Shown here: piece after piece, positions 1 through 9,223 of the stretch
How positions within the stretch are numbered: position 1 is the first letter of the stretch
Layout: each line of letters starts with the position of its first letter
Source of the DNA: Nissolia schottii
Taxonomy: Eukaryota > Streptophyta > Magnoliopsida > Fabales > Fabaceae
Assembly (NCBI GenBank): GCA_003254905.1
Contig: QANU01074553.1
Span: 62,001-126,000 of the forward strand
Direction: 5' to 3'
Length of the DNA: 64,000 bases
Translations under genes and position numbers: made by a program
Notes under the pieces: generated by a model
Told to the model about the DNA's origin: nothing
Databases searched by the model: none
What the model saw: the letters and a program-made list of their open reading frames with translations, nothing else

Positions 1-933
1 GATGCAAGCTACTTTTAAGGAATGTCAAAAATGTTCCAGATATTTGTCTCAACTTGATATCCACTGGAGTACTAGACAATGAGGGTTATGGAACCCACTT
101 CAGTGAAGGTAAATGCAAGCTCATTAAAGGTTCCATGGTAGTGGCGAGAGCCACGAAGATTAGAACTATTTATGCCAACAAAATTGTGCAAAAGAGAGTT
201 AATGCAATTGAAGATTCATTCACACAATTATGACCATGTCTTGGTCATTTAAGTGAGAAGGGACATGATATCGCTTCTAGAAAAAACCTCCTCCTCATTG
301 ATGGTATGTCTCTTAATTTTACTTATTGTTTTACTGGTAAGAATTAATAGAGTAATTTTTTTTCTTCGTATTATACCTCCTAAACTGAGACATCATATTT
401 TAGATCCTGTTCATATTGCTATTTTCTCTATATGGATGCTAGAACTAATGGCAGTGTCAAGTATTTTGTTACTTTTATTGAGTACCGCTCGAGAAAAGTT
501 TGAGCTTTTGTTTTGAAATTTAAAAGTCAGGTGCTCGATATCTTTAAAAACTTCCATGCAAGTGCTAAAAGAGAAACAGGTAGAATATTGAAATGTGTCC
601 GAGCAGCTAATGATGGTGAATACAGGGAACTTTTTGAAGATTATTGCAGAGAACAAAGTATCAGGCTTGAGAAAACAGTTTCAAAGGCACCTCAGCATAA
701 TGAGGTAATAGAGAGAATGAGTCACATTACTCATGACAAGATTTGTTGTATGTTTTCTCATGCTAATTTATCTAAGGCCTTTTGGGGGTGAAGCAATGAG
801 AATCGCAGTCAATTTGATCAACCTTTATCCTTCAGTTCTTCTTGATGAAGATATACCAAAATGGGTTTGGACAGGGAAAGATGTTCTATATGGTCTCTTA
901 AAAGTGTGTGGTTGCAAAGCATTTGTTCTGTAA
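1..933 (+). mobile_element. Ty1/copia integrase-region fragment, copy A (broken)
   Basis: Translated pieces read as the pre-integrase and integrase core of a copia-type polyprotein. Around 240-330 a frame resembles the pre-integrase zinc-binding region. Positions 513-780 give a core with motifs such as ETGRILKCVR, NDGEY, EKTVSKAPQHNEVIER and LSKAFWG. Positions 785-933 continue with NLINLYPSV, WTGKDV and LKVCGCKAF in another frame. Several frameshifts and stops separate the pieces, so it cannot encode a working enzyme. It begins at the window edge, and the similarity stops near 933. The same region with the same frame break recurs inverted at 10781-11717, so the break predates the palindrome. 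Family assignment is from recalled copia motifs. Confidence 0.85.
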
Positions 934-1412
934 CGACCCCAGAAATTGTCACCAACATGCAAAGGATTATTTCTCTTATGAAAGTCACTTAACGTGCTAA
1001 TTATGAAAACACGCAATGACTTATAAACAATTTATAAGAAAACCCTTTAAAATAAACTAAACTTCATAAATAGATTGAATACTTGTCTCATGAAATCCTT
1101 ACGATAATAACCCATAGTTAAAATATGAAATTAAATAACTAAAAATATGTGACATCCTGCCTATAGTTCACTAGAGCACTCTACTGACTAACATAAAAAT
1201 AAACTGACTGAAACATAAACTAAGACTACCTTCACAGCAATAAGAAGCTCACTAAAGGAATGTTGCTGACTACTGGAGGAGATGAACTGCATACAATTCC
1301 TCATTAGGATGTGAAATAGAAACAAATAGATGCCGGCGTGAGTCACCTTCGCAGTGAGCAAGATCACGACCACATGGGATACTTCATAAACATGACATAG
1401 ACAATGCATTAC

Positions 1413-1459
<47 letters not shown>

Positions 1460-1480
1460 GAGACTGATCTATATTAGCCA
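934..1480. other. Non-coding outer part of arm A with (TA)n tract
   Basis: No credible gene. The segment is mirrored with several differences by about 10260-10765. It includes a TA microsatellite near 1411-1455; in arm B the corresponding site is short and mixed (TG/TA), so the tract expanded or contracted after duplication. Confidence 0.6.
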
Positions 1481-2509
1481 ACCATTGTTGAATCTCAATA
1501 GGATGACTCTACTTTGTACTTGGTTGTCCATTTTTGGGTTTAAGTCTTTCATAAAAGTATCAAAATAAAGAAGATAAAAATGGCTAATACGATAAAATTT
1601 AATTGATTGAAAACGTAAATTTTTTTTATACAATCAAAAGGTAAATAATTAAACTAAAAAAGAAACGACAACTATAATAATTATGAGTTTAAAATTATAT
1701 AATGTCAAAGAAATTACCTGAGAAAATGTATATGTATCGTGACAGAAAATCATGCAACTTATTATTGTAACAATAATATGAGCAGGGAGAAACCAAAAAT
1801 TATTATTAATGTTGTGTACCACATGCATGGTTATACCAAAAATCATGATTTTGTTTTTTCCCTTTCATTTATTTTGTAGAGTTTATTCTGGGACCCCCGT
1901 AAACTTTAAGAGTATCGATATCATAACATCTAAGATTTTGTCAAATGTATCACTAACTTAAACTGTTTAAAATTTGTGATTAAATCACAACCATTCAAAT
2001 ATAGTGAAGCATATATTGGTATCTTCTTAAAAGTTTGAGTACCTAAAGAAGATCCTTATTTTGTGAGTCTGCTTTTCAATATATATAGGAAATTATTTAT
2101 CTTGGTGTATGCAAAAATATAATTTATTTTTCATGTGGAGATAAATAAGACGCGAACAACTTTAGAATAACTTTTGGTAATTAAGTAAAATTGGCAGTCT
2201 AATTACTCGATGGCAACTAACTTTAATTTATAGGATACAAATTGCACCGAACGAACTGATAAAAAATTTATTTCAAATTTTCAACCATATCCAACTTACA
2301 TCATGACAACAGAAACACACGCATGAGCAATGCAAACAAAGTTAATTAATACAACATATGGTCGTCGGTATTATTCAAAACAAAACACCACTAGTTGGCA
2401 AGAGAGAGCCATGCATGCATATATTGGACCAAAGTAAATCATGCGCGCATAGCTAGCTTGCTTTGCTTTATTATTCATAATCTCCTCGCCTGGTACTGCT
2501 GCTTAAATA
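1481..2509. other. 3' flank of lectin copy A
   Basis: AT-rich DNA downstream of the minus-strand lectin, with no gene seen. It is nearly identical to 9224-10250 and similar to 13145-13892 in copy C. Copy C begins matching only at about 1765, which marks the outer boundary of the segment shared by all three copies. Confidence 0.6.
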
Positions 2510-3223
2510 TTAATTTGCCTCCAAGGTTGAAGTGAAAGACCAGGAGTGAATGTCGTGTACCTGGTTGCCACCGGCCGAGGTGGCAGCTGATAAACCAACC
2601 ACGACCTTCTCCGGAAGCACATCTTTTAAATCAATGGCTTGAGCAACGGTGGAAACACCGCCGACATCGTTGGCGGCAGCAGCAGTCAAGGTCTTAGAGA
2701 GATGGTCATAGATTATACTCGCTTGGACCAATGACCCGCTCACATTATTCCACTTCACAGTCTTCAAAGATTTTAAAGAGTTGACGTCAATTCCAATATG
2801 GGCATAACTTGGATCCCAGCTGTTAGTCCAATTGTCAAATTCCACACCAACGAATTGGTTGGCAGCAGGACTCTTGGAGTCAACAACTCCAAGTTGCCCA
2901 CCCCCTGAATTAGGGGGAATTTGGGATCCTTCTGGTGCAAGAAAGAAGATGATTCCATCCGCTGCATCATAACCAGGGAGATCCTCAATCACAAAAGAGA
3001 AAGAAGTGACGAAACTAGCAACGTTGCCGGTGGTATTGTCCCAAAGGTGCACCGGAATAGAGTACAAGGCACGACCCACACTATTACCAGGATTTTTACT
3101 GTCAGTGAGTGCCAAAACCCCATTTGATAGAACATTGGAACTACCTTGGAGTGTTAAATTTGAAGAACCACCTGGGGTGAAGTTTGGGAAGTTGAAGGAA
3201 AGTGTTTCAGAGTTTGTGGCCAT
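2510..3223 (-). CDS. Legume lectin without signal peptide, copy A
   Basis: Intronless 237-residue legume-lectin domain protein. The start is MATNSETLSF: the ATG sits in ACCATGGCC, no in-frame ATG lies upstream, and copy C has an in-frame stop just before it. The usual hydrophobic signal peptide (about 25-35 residues) is absent, and the protein starts at the first beta strand (SETLSFNFPNF). Family landmarks are GRALYSIPVHLW, the sugar-binding aspartate in YDAADG, and the Mn/Ca loop VEFDNWTNSWDPSYAHIGID with Glu, Asp, Asn, Asp and His in canonical positions. The C-terminus ends with SWSFTSTLEAN. The fold and metal site look intact, so carbohydrate binding is expected from the family; sugar specificity cannot be read. 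Without a signal peptide it should stay in cytosol or nucleus (inference). Its protein is identical to copy B. Confidence 0.9.
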   Translation of the reverse strand: MATNSETLSFNFPNFTPGGSSNLTLQGSSNVLSNGVLALTDSKNPGNSVGRALYSIPVHLWDNTTGNVASFVTSFSFVIEDLPGYDAADGIIFFLAPEGSQIPPNSGGGQLGVVDSKSPAANQFVGVEFDNWTNSWDPSYAHIGIDVNSLKSLKTVKWNNVSGSLVQASIIYDHLSKTLTAAAANDVGGVSTVAQAIDLKDVLPEKVVVGLSAATSAGGNQVHDIHSWSFTSTLEAN

Positions 3224-3310
3224 GGTTTCAGAATTTCGAATTAACAAAAAAAACTTGAATATTGCGCTAGGGATAGATGGATGGATGATGGACAATGTTA
3301 TTTACATTCG

Positions 3311-3318
3311 TATATATA
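3311..3318 (-). promoter_or_regulatory. TATA-type box of lectin copy A
   Basis: TATATATA about 90 bp upstream of the ATG on the minus strand, exactly mirrored at 8415-8422 and conserved in copy C near 14698-14705. Its role is inferred from position and conservation. Confidence 0.5.
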
Positions 3319-3358
3319 CTAGCTATGGCATGGCATGGCATGTGATGATGTTATAAAA

Positions 3359-3366
3359 GCCACGTG
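3359..3366 (-). promoter_or_regulatory. G-box/ABRE-like CACGTGGC upstream of lectin A
   Basis: On the minus strand this reads CACGTGGC, a bZIP-type G-box, about 140 bp before the ATG. It is mirrored at 8367-8374. Copy C keeps the CACGTG core but reads CACGTGTC. It suggests ABA or stress control by known motif function; no direct evidence. Confidence 0.4.
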
Positions 3367-3415
3367 TTGACTTAACAGTAAGTTTAATGCAGCTGGCTAT
3401 ATCCCGAATTTTGTT

Positions 3416-3970
3416 CTCTCTAGGTTTCAAACTCGTGAGTTTATCTAAATTCGTTAAGCAGAGATAAACTCGAATCGTAAACTTGACTCGTAAACTCCTA
3501 AGAGTTTACTTATTATAAAAATATTAATAATTTTTTTAAATACATTAATACAATACACTAAAATTATAGTAAAGCAAAATCTAAAAGTCAAAGTTTCATT
3601 TCTAAGTCATAATTAGGTAAACACAAGTCATAAAATACAAAAAAATAAATTAAAATTACATTAAAAATAACATATCAAAACTTTATAATGTTATAAATTA
3701 ACCTAATATAAGTCAAGATGTTGAGCTATTCTATTTATAAGTCCTAATTGAGAGTGATCTTTGAAAAATATTGTGTTTTGGGGATTTAGAGACTAAATTT
3801 TGACTAAAATAGTGAACTCGTGAGTTTATCTCGAGTTTACGCGAGTTTATCCGAGTTTACCCGAGTTTACTCAGGTCTGAGTTGCTAAGCAAGTTAACTT
3901 GATTTTGATAATTAAACTCGTAAACTCGTAAGAGTTTAAGTGTTAACTTGAAAGTTTGATATCCATGGTG
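3416..3970. repeat. Element rich in GAGTTTAC motifs with 10-bp tandem repeat (copy A)
   Basis: Non-coding block with many direct and inverted copies of CTCGTGAGTTTA or CTCGTAAACTC at its two ends, around an AT-rich middle. At about 3822-3875 a perfect 10-bp period occurs (CGAGTTTACC and variants): 5 units here, 6 in copy B near 7850-7910, 7 in copy C near 15125-15195. The ends AAACTCGTGAG and CTCGTAAGAG suggest a non-autonomous DNA element with subterminal repeats; the class is uncertain. Confidence 0.5.
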
Positions 3971-4059
3971 CTACTAACTAAATATATAACTAAAGATTTT
4001 GTTTTCACGTGGAAATTTGTACTTAAAAAATAAACGTGCAAACATATAAAAACAACAGT

Positions 4060-4325
4060 TGTTGATTGAGATCGAAAGAGATAAGATTTTTCTTTTAATA
4101 GGTTAGAATTAAAATAAAATAAAATAATATCTTTATTATATCATATATTAATTTAGATTTTATTATGTGTTGATTTAATTTGATTTAGAATTATTCTCTC
4201 ATTATGTGTGATTCTGTTGTGGGCCTATAAATTGGCATTATTGGACTCATTGCACAACTCTCATAATACAATTTTTTTATTTTTTGTTATTTATTTTTCT
4301 GTAGTTTTTGTTGTGTCCCTTAACA
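4060..4325 (+). mobile_element. LTR of a small copia/TRIM-like retroelement (copy A)
   Basis: Begins TGTTGATTGAG and ends CCCTTAACA (TG...CA). It is directly followed by TGGTATCAGAGTC at 4326-4338, the tRNA-iMet primer binding site common in plant copia elements. Matching LTRs lie at 7454-7742 (inverted) and 15383-15670. No second LTR was seen for any copy, so the element is truncated. Confidence 0.7.
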
Positions 4326-4338
4326 TGGTATCAGAGTC
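4326..4338 (+). other. tRNA-Met-type primer binding site
   Basis: TGGTATCAGAGTC immediately after the LTR. The same site is inverted at 7441-7453, and copy C has TGGCATCAGAGTC at 15671-15683. Confidence 0.7.
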
Positions 4339-4735
4339 ATCGTTTTCTCCTTGAACTCTTAACCTAATTTTGTTGCCTTAAAGTCTCTCTGTTAGGCTCT
4401 ATAAAAAAAATCCTGTTGTCATCTCTGTTTATTTCATCACATTCTGTTTTCCACAAAGACTAGTGCGGTTGCCTAAGCAACCACCACGCCTTGACACAAT
4501 CCCCTATGCATTTCCACATGTCTCCTATTTACGCTGCCTCCAATTTCTCACCCTCATTTGTTACTTCTACGTAGTCACGATATTGTCATTGTTGCTTCCG
4601 TGCAACCACGATATTGCCTTTGCTTGTGATATTGCCTCTCTATATTATATTTTGGTAATTACACTTAGCCTGTTGGTTCTATACAACCCTTTTATTTCAG
4701 TACAAACCCTTCTTTCCATCATGTATCCTTGAAAA
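4339..4735. other. Leader remnant of the truncated retroelement, copy A
   Basis: Non-coding sequence following the primer binding site, mirrored at about 7050-7440 and similar in copy C at 15684-16020, where about 75 bp before the end are missing. No gag reading frame is present. Confidence 0.5.
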
Positions 4736-7049
4736 AAAAAAGTGCTATATGAAATGTAGGTAAACTCATATAAACGCGGATAAATTCATGTGTTTACTAT
4801 TTTAGTCAAAATTTAATCTCTCGAACTTTGAAACATAATATTTCACAAAGATTACTCTGCTTTAAATTAAAAAAATTATTTTTAACTCCAAAAGTCATTA
4901 GTTTAAAAATATTATGTAATCTCAGTTGAGTCATACCAATCCAAAACATATATAACTCCAACTAAATATAAAATATTACATCAATTTTTTAATAACTTAA
5001 CCAAGCCTAATTAATTTCCAACCGGATCATCAAGTCGAGTTAGATGTACACCAATAAAAATCAAGTCGAGTTAGGTCATCCACAGCATTAAGTTTTCCAA
5101 GTCTCGAAATCAACTTTTATTAGTATCTCATTTTTTAGGCTCAAAATTGTAAAATTACCGCAAATTTTCATTTGTCAGATGCATTTAGATGGAAACTGTA
5201 AAAGTAAGTCTTACTTTGAAAACTCACTTTTATTAGCCCCATTTTTAGGGCTCAAAATCATTAACACACGAGTTTACGCCAACTTTATGTTAGTTCAAAA
5301 TATGCATTTAGATACCAACGGGGGTTGGTCCAAGTGGTAAGCGGCTTGGTATCGCTTAAGCAAGGTCCCGAGTTCGAGACCTTGTGTACGCAGTTATCAC
5401 CCGGGTCAACCCAAATTAGTCAAAGTTAAGCCTTAGATACCGGGCAGGCAACCTAAAAAAAAGATGCATTTAGATGAAAATTTCTCCATACGTCCTCTCC
5501 ATTTTTGACTACTATGTTCTATCAAGCTTGTCCTTGTCGTTATGCATGTTGTAGAATCGTTCTAAATGTTCCTCAAAAGACATGTTTATCCTCTCATTTT
5601 GGCCTTTATCACACCCGTCCTTTTCTTTGTAGAATCGATTTACGGGTGCCTTAGGAGGAACAAGTGTAAGCTCTGACAGTATCTTAACAAATGAACGGTA
5701 GTTTAACTTAACTTTAAAAATTAATTAAAGAGGTAAGTGTTATTTTGATATTATAAAGACATAAATTTTATCTATAAGCCATGTGAAATTGTAAATGACA
5801 ACAAGTGCGACGTGTCATTTTTTTTACTCATATAATAAATTAAATTGTTGACAAAATGAGACGATAGCTAGCTATATATACTTTGTCGTAAATATAGTTC
5901 ATCATTAATCCGTTGCCAATTATTAAAATTTAATGTAATATTTTCTAAAAATTTAGACCATCAAGTAAATGTCATATGTCACAACAGATTTGAATGATCT
6001 AACATGCTGCTCTCAATCTCTAGAATAAATAATACAAAAGCTTCATGCTGAATTTTAATTTGATTTAGACGAGCAACGATCAAACATTACTCCTTACAAC
6101 TTTGTGATTATAGCAATTTTTTTAATAGGTATAAATAATTAATTACGACCCACTTAACTATAAAAACAAATAATTGAATTGATTAAACGAATCACAGTAG
6201 CACTTTTTTTTTCTTCTTCTTCTAGGATATATGATTTTATCGTAAGCAGTTGAATTAACAATATTGTTGTGTAACTTGTGTTGCAGATTAAAAAAAAATT
6301 AACACAGCAAACTTTGTTATTTTTCATGATTTTGTAACTTAAATTAGAGATCTCCAAATTTCTTAGCTCATTTTCTAAAGGTTGATTTGAGTATTTAATA
6401 AATTTACATTTTTATAGAAGAAATTAACGTGACTCATGAGTCATGACTGACAAGTTTTTATACTAAATTTGTTGTAGTAATGCATTTCCCATTTCCTTAC
6501 TCTCTTCTCCGCTAATATAGTTTTTGCAAGGGCTCTTAAATAAATGGAAAAAAGAATACAAGACATCTTTCGATCGAGAGAGAATAACAATAATAATTTC
6601 TTTTAAATAAATTTAAATTAGTTTGATACCGTTGATTTTAATCATTTATTTGAAGTGATCCTTACGTTGATAATAAACATTAAATTCGCATAATTTTAAG
6701 ATATGAATTTATTTTTTATTAGTTGTGCTAACTGCTACTACTACTATTATTATTATTATTATTATATTTTTAATTGTACATAAAATTCAAAAATATATTG
6801 TAAAGTAAGATGATATGCTCATAATATAGCACATGATATTTTTTTCAGGGGTAAACACGTGGTTCATGCACGACGACGGGCCTGGCAATCCGTTGTCGAA
6901 AGGAGAAAGCAACTAGACTGCAGCGGCAAGTAGCCACATTATTACTACGAGACAGATCATACGGACCCCGCCGCGTGATTCTCTTGAAATGCAAATAATT
7001 GAATTGATTAAACGAATCACAGTAGCACGTTTTTTTTTCTTTTTTCAAG
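4736..7049. other. Palindrome loop, homologous to flank of copy C
   Basis: No gene. From about 5040 to 7040 the reverse complement matches 16021-18080, so the loop is the natural continuation of arm B. Positions about 4770-4870 are a diverged copy of 7900-7990 (ACTATTTTAGTCAAAATTTA). A roughly 50-bp motif including GTGCTACTGTGATTCG occurs twice (about 6165-6210 and 6990-7027), as in copy C (16027-16075 and 16850-16888), flanking an 800-bp segment. The loop also holds the SINE. Confidence 0.6.
5314..5463 (+). mobile_element. tRNA-derived SINE with 12-bp target duplication
   Basis: A roughly 150-bp insertion with an RNA polymerase III A-box-like TGGTCCAAGTGGTAAG near its start and a B-box-like GAGTTCGAGACC about 40 bp further on, ending in an A-rich tail. 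It is flanked by ATGCATTTAGAT at 5302-5313 and 5464-5475. Copy C has a single uninterrupted target at about 17762-17777, which confirms insertion rather than ancestral sequence. Confidence 0.88.
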
Positions 7050-7453
7050 GATACATGATGGAAAGAAGGATTTGTACTGAAATAAAAGGGTTTTATAGAA
7101 CCAACAGGCTAAGTGTAATTACCAAAATATAATATAGACAGGCAACATCACAACAAAAGGCAATATCGTGGTTGCACGGAAACAGCAATGATAATATCGT
7201 GACTACGTAAAAGTAACAATGGAGGGTGGGAAATTGGAGGTAGCGTAAATAGGAGACATGTGGAAATGTATAGGGGATTGCGTCAAGGAGTGGTGGTGCT
7301 TAGGCAACCGCACTAGTCTTTGTGAAAAATAAAATGTGATAAAATAAACAGAGATGATAATATTATATTTTTTTTTATAGAGCCTAACGGAGAGGCTTTA
7401 AGGTAACAAAATTGGGTTAAGAGTTCAAGGAGAAAACGATGACTCTGATACCA

Positions 7454-7742
7454 TGTTAAACATTTTGATAAAACTAGCAAAGGGACACAATAAAAACTAC
7501 AAAAAAAATAGATAACAAGAAATAACAGAATTGTATTATGAGAGTTGTGCAATAAGTACAATAATGCGAATTTATAGGCCCACAATAGAATCACACATAA
7601 TGAGAGAATAATTCTAAATCAAATTAAATCAACACATAATAAAATCTAAATTAATGTATGATATAATAACGATATTATTTTATTTTATTTTAATTCTAAC
7701 CTATTAAAAGAAAAATCTTATCTCTTTCGATCTCAATCAACA
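7454..7742 (-). mobile_element. LTR of small copia/TRIM-like retroelement (copy B)
   Basis: Reverse complement of 4060-4325. It keeps a piece (GTTTTATCAAAATG when read on its own strand) that A lacks and C keeps. The primer binding site complement lies at 7441-7453. The A and B LTRs point toward each other across the loop. Confidence 0.7.
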
Positions 7743-7764
7743 ACTGTTGTTTTTATATGTTAGC

Positions 7765-8318
7765 AAGTTTATTTTTTAAGTACAAATTTCCAAGTGAAAA
7801 CAAAATCTTAATTATCAAAATCGAGTTAACTCGCTTAGCAACTCAGACCTGAGTAAACTCGGGTGAACTTGGGTAAACTCGGATAAACTCGCGTAAACTC
7901 GAGATAAACTCACGAGTTCACTATTTTAGTCAAAATTTAGTCTCTAAATCCCCAAAACACAATACTTTTCAAAGATCACTCTCAATTAGGACTTATAAAT
8001 AGAATAGCTCAACATCTTGACTTATATTAGGTTAATTTATAACATTATAAAGTTTTGATATGTTATTTTTAATGTAATTTTAATTTATTTTTTTGTATTT
8101 TATGACTTGTGTTTACCTAATTATGACTTAGAAATGAAACTTTGACTTTTAGATTTTGCTTTACTATAATTTTAGTGTATTGTATTAATGTATTTAAAAA
8201 AATTATTAATATTTTTATAATAAGTAAACTCTTAGGAGTTTACGAGTCAAGTTTACGATTCGAGTTTATCTCTGCTTAACGAATTTAGATAAACTCACGA
8301 GTTTGAAACCTAGAGAGA
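7765..8318. repeat. GAGTTTAC-rich element with 10-bp tandem repeat (copy B)
   Basis: Mirror of 3416-3970 with 6 repeat units, shortened on its distal side by the roughly 80-bp deletion near 7810. Confidence 0.5.
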
Positions 8319-8366
8319 ACAAAATTCGGGATATAGCCAGCTGCATTAAACTTACTGTTAAGTCAA

Positions 8367-8374
8367 CACGTGGC
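8367..8374 (+). promoter_or_regulatory. G-box/ABRE-like CACGTGGC upstream of lectin B
   Basis: CACGTGGC 136 bp before the start codon, followed by TTTTATAA and, at 8415-8422, TATATATA. Identical to the arm A promoter. Confidence 0.4.
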
Positions 8375-8509
8375 TTTTATAACATCATCACATGCCATGC
8401 CATGCCATAGCTAGTATATATACGAATGTAAATAACATTGTCCATCATCCATCCATCTATCCCTAGCGCAATATTCAAGTTTTTTTTGTTAATTCGAAAT
8501 TCTGAAACC

Positions 8510-9223
8510 ATGGCCACAAACTCTGAAACACTTTCCTTCAACTTCCCAAACTTCACCCCAGGTGGTTCTTCAAATTTAACACTCCAAGGTAGTTCCAATG
8601 TTCTATCAAATGGGGTTTTGGCACTCACTGACAGTAAAAATCCTGGTAATAGTGTGGGTCGTGCCTTGTACTCTATTCCGGTGCACCTTTGGGACAATAC
8701 CACCGGCAACGTTGCTAGTTTCGTCACTTCTTTCTCTTTTGTGATTGAGGATCTCCCTGGTTATGATGCAGCGGATGGAATCATCTTCTTTCTTGCACCA
8801 GAAGGATCCCAAATTCCCCCTAATTCAGGGGGTGGGCAACTTGGAGTTGTTGACTCCAAGAGTCCTGCTGCCAACCAATTCGTTGGTGTGGAATTTGACA
8901 ATTGGACTAACAGCTGGGATCCAAGTTATGCCCATATTGGAATTGACGTCAACTCTTTAAAATCTTTGAAGACTGTGAAGTGGAATAATGTGAGCGGGTC
9001 ATTGGTCCAAGCGAGTATAATCTATGACCATCTCTCTAAGACCTTGACTGCTGCTGCCGCCAACGATGTCGGCGGTGTTTCCACCGTTGCTCAAGCCATT
9101 GATTTAAAAGATGTGCTTCCGGAGAAGGTCGTGGTTGGTTTATCAGCTGCCACCTCGGCCGGTGGCAACCAGGTACACGACATTCACTCCTGGTCTTTCA
9201 CTTCAACCTTGGAGGCAAATTAA
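8510..9223 (+). CDS. Legume lectin without signal peptide, copy B
   Basis: Intronless, 237 codons plus TAA, start at ACCATGGCC. The open frame extends upstream but contains no ATG, so MATNSETLSF is the only start. It encodes a protein identical to copy A: GRALYSIPVHLW, the sugar-site aspartate in DAADG, and a complete Mn/Ca loop around VEFDNWTNSWDP and HIGID. Potential N-glycosylation sequons (NLT, NTT, NWT, NVS) exist but would not be used if the protein never enters the ER. The gene is transcribed away from copy A; the two start codons are about 5.3 kb apart with the retroelement LTRs and loop between. The complete identity with A beside diverged outer arms suggests recent duplication or gene conversion. 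Confidence 0.9.
   Translation: MATNSETLSFNFPNFTPGGSSNLTLQGSSNVLSNGVLALTDSKNPGNSVGRALYSIPVHLWDNTTGNVASFVTSFSFVIEDLPGYDAADGIIFFLAPEGSQIPPNSGGGQLGVVDSKSPAANQFVGVEFDNWTNSWDPSYAHIGIDVNSLKSLKTVKWNNVSGSLVQASIIYDHLSKTLTAAAANDVGGVSTVAQAIDLKDVLPEKVVVGLSAATSAGGNQVHDIHSWSFTSTLEAN

Larger units (their letters stand above)
1..4735. repeat. Arm A of large lectin palindrome
   Basis: Reverse-complement match to about 7050-11717. Mirror points fit x to 11733-x through the lectin core (2510 pairs with 9223; TATA 3311-3318 pairs with 8415-8422). I saw no substitution in the stretches read between about 1650 and 3760, only one G-run indel near 1895. Outside that, substitutions and indels accumulate. Similarity stops about 4735, where A joins sequence starting GTGCTATATGA while B continues into GTGCTACTGTG. 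Confidence 0.9.

Noticed and set aside
1649-1846. 65-codon frame identical in arms A and B (1649-1846, 9886-10083)
   Set aside because: Identity is due to the young palindrome, composition is AT-rich, and copy C does not keep it.
2773-3356. Other-frame and opposite-strand open frames over the lectins
   Set aside because: They are shadows of the lectin coding sequence, repeated identically in the mirror copy.
5314-5463. tRNA gene
   Set aside because: A- and B-box-like motifs are present but no cloverleaf acceptor pairing; the target duplication and tail fit a SINE.
8438-8509. Lectin reading frame extended 24 codons upstream, giving a hydrophobic AIFKFFLLI stretch
   Set aside because: It has no ATG, copy C has an in-frame stop there, and it lies in the probable 5'UTR, so it is not a signal peptide.
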